Shown here piece after piece: positions 62,549 through 64,000 of a DNA stretch of 64,000 nt. Under the pieces are notes generated by a model that saw only the letters and a program-made list of their open reading frames with translations, was not told the DNA's origin and did not search any database. The stretch is from Glossina fuscipes. Taxonomy: Eukaryota > Arthropoda > Insecta > Diptera > Glossinidae. Each line of letters begins with the position of its first letter. Position 1 is the first letter of the stretch. The DNA is taken from NCBI RefSeq assembly GCF_014805625.2, contig NW_023998455.1, forward strand, positions 8,497,005 to 8,561,004, in the 5' to 3' direction. The translations under genes were made by a program, and so were the position numbers.

Positions 62549-64000
62549 ATAGTAGTGTACAATGTGCAGTGTGTTGAAAAGAAGCACTTAATGACCTTAA
62601 ATGTCAACAATGTGTGTTTGTGTGGTCAAGTTGTTTTCTATATTCTTTTATATTTAATTTTCTTTCATATTTATTCTTTTAAAAGGACACTGATGTATAT
62701 CTTCTCATGAAAACGTATATTAGAATATTTGATTAATGGCAACAGAGTGAAAGTTGCGGTACTTTTGCTTTTATTTAAGAGAAAACTCCTTCAACCTTTG
62801 GTATCTTTGGTAACAGGAATTGATTTACCTTTAATTACTGCATTTAATCCTAAGTGAATTCATATTAAAAGCAACCATTTATACTTAAATTCGGAGAGTA
62901 TAAGATTTATGAATACCAATGATTGAAATACGATATGCTTCGGTCACACGCACTGTCCTTCATTTTGTATACCATACATGACATACATTCATTCTAATCA
63001 AAAGTACAAAATCTGACGACCATTTTAGCTAATGCCTTAGTGTGTGTTTTTCTTTGTGTCTTCCAAAATCGCGTAAGGTACATATAGGACATGTAGACTA
63101 CGATCCAAAGGATTCGTATACAACCAGAAAACCATCGATGGTCCGATCCCAATATTGAAAAAGCTTCATACGAAGTGATCATAAAGTTTGAAAATTTAAT
63201 ATGACTGACATTTAATACATAAGTGGAGGTGCTTAGGACACGAACATATAGTCTTTATACGTAAAACATGCACGCAGACATAGAAATTTAGTGACAAGAT
63301 TCAAGCTTGTTATATAAAGACTCACCCAGTTAAGGGTTTATGTGAACATATTTAGGTGTGAGTGTAAAGGCGCCTCTTCTCCATTAATGCGTACGGTTTA
63401 AAGAACTCTTGCACGAATATATCTGTTCGTGTTTAAGCTGCACTGTAAGGCAAACTTGCATGGACTTACTTGAAAGCCGGTTTTGTAATGTTTTGCGACC
63501 ATTTTTGCTTATTTTCCTCTGACTCGATTTTTGCTTAAGTGTAAGCTTCGTAGTGCTATTTTGGAAAAACGCATAATTTGGTTCTCGTTCGTTCGTCTCT
63601 TTCGTCATTTATATGTTTGCATACTACTCTACGTTTTTTGTTTCTTAACTCGAGAGAATGGCTTTATTAACATTGACGGCCACAAGGTCGACCAAAACTT
63701 GAGCGAAGCGAAACTCGAATCCAAAGTAAATCTATTTATGGGTTCGTTTTGGAAACTGTTAAAGTCAAAAAAACCCAGATGGTTCCCAAGGTATCTGCTT
63801 ACAAAAGTCTTATATCTGAAAAAAAAAAATGTTAAAAATACTATAATTTTCAAGTATTCCTCTCTTATGTTTATTATAATTTAATATTGTATATACAAAA
63901 GGATTGAACTAAGCTTATGTAAATGTCCTCTATAAAGATAATTCCCCCCTGCTTATTAAATTAAAACAAATGTTAAAATGAACATTATTTACCTTCTGTC
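60350..64000. other. Non-coding tract to the end of the window
   Basis: Long A/T runs to about 62.1 kb (for example 60757-60775, 61051-61064, 61310-61320 and 61929-61942) and the GT array at 62507. From 62.7 kb the texture is smooth. The frame at 63531-63884 (117 codons) is the longest near the end but shows no motif. No gene recognised. Confidence 0.5.
62507..62546. repeat. (GT)n microsatellite
   Basis: Twenty GT units, the longest dinucleotide array in the window. Poly-Thr-His/Val-Cys open frames on both strands are its translations. Confidence 0.96.

Noticed and set aside
62390..62710. Open frames on both strands around 62.5 kb
   Set aside because: They are translations of the (GT)20 array.
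63531..63884. 117-codon + strand frame near the end of the window
   Set aside because: No motif; partly antisense-open too; could be reconsidered if transcripts cover it.

Overview
The window reads as nuclear DNA of a higher fly. It is AT-rich and gene-poor, with short GT-AG introns (59-66 bp), many mono-, di-, tri- and hexanucleotide repeats, a default-size 100-N assembly gap, tRNA-derived SINE copies and decayed transposons. A tephritid-like fruit fly is my best guess. That guess rests on general texture and on the insect-type CUB protein, not on a diagnostic marker. There is no operon, rRNA, functional tRNA or CRISPR array.

One protein-coding gene is well supported. It lies on the + strand at 55515-58373, has seven coding exons and encodes 551 residues. 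The product has a signal peptide, a Thr/Ser-rich stem with nine Thr in a row, a compact six-cysteine module and two CUB-type domains, so it is probably secreted. All six introns obey GT-AG and keep frame. The stop is followed by a weak ATTAAA and a later AATAAA poly(A) signal.

The remaining roughly 61 kb alternates between two textures. Microsatellite- and homopolymer-rich tracts (about 9.1-11, 13.2-17.1, 18-19, 25.6-27.3, 28.9-29.4, 36.5-38.3, 41.2-43.2, 45.4-47.7, 50.8-52.5 and 58.4-63 kb) look like unique, possibly regulatory or untranslated fly DNA. The tracts between them lack such repeats and carry nearly all the mobile-element fossils. These fossils are a SINE family (called A here) at 19.75, 21.57, 28.47, 57.26 and perhaps 60.19 kb; a second tRNA-like SINE (B) at 24.67, 33.18 and 54.79 kb; a mariner transposase fossil at 53.1 kb; a non-LTR reverse transcriptase fossil at 44.03 kb with its YxDD region deleted; a piggyBac-like TTAA element at 39.3-40.9 kb; and a diverged two-copy tandem repeat at 48.28-48.66 kb.

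I did not find an undescribed multi-gene system. The points most worth a second look are the CUB protein's architecture, the SINE families, the tandem repeat at 48.3 kb, the piggyBac-like nest, a 5'UTR-like tract at 15 kb and an orphan exon-like ORF at 54.0 kb.
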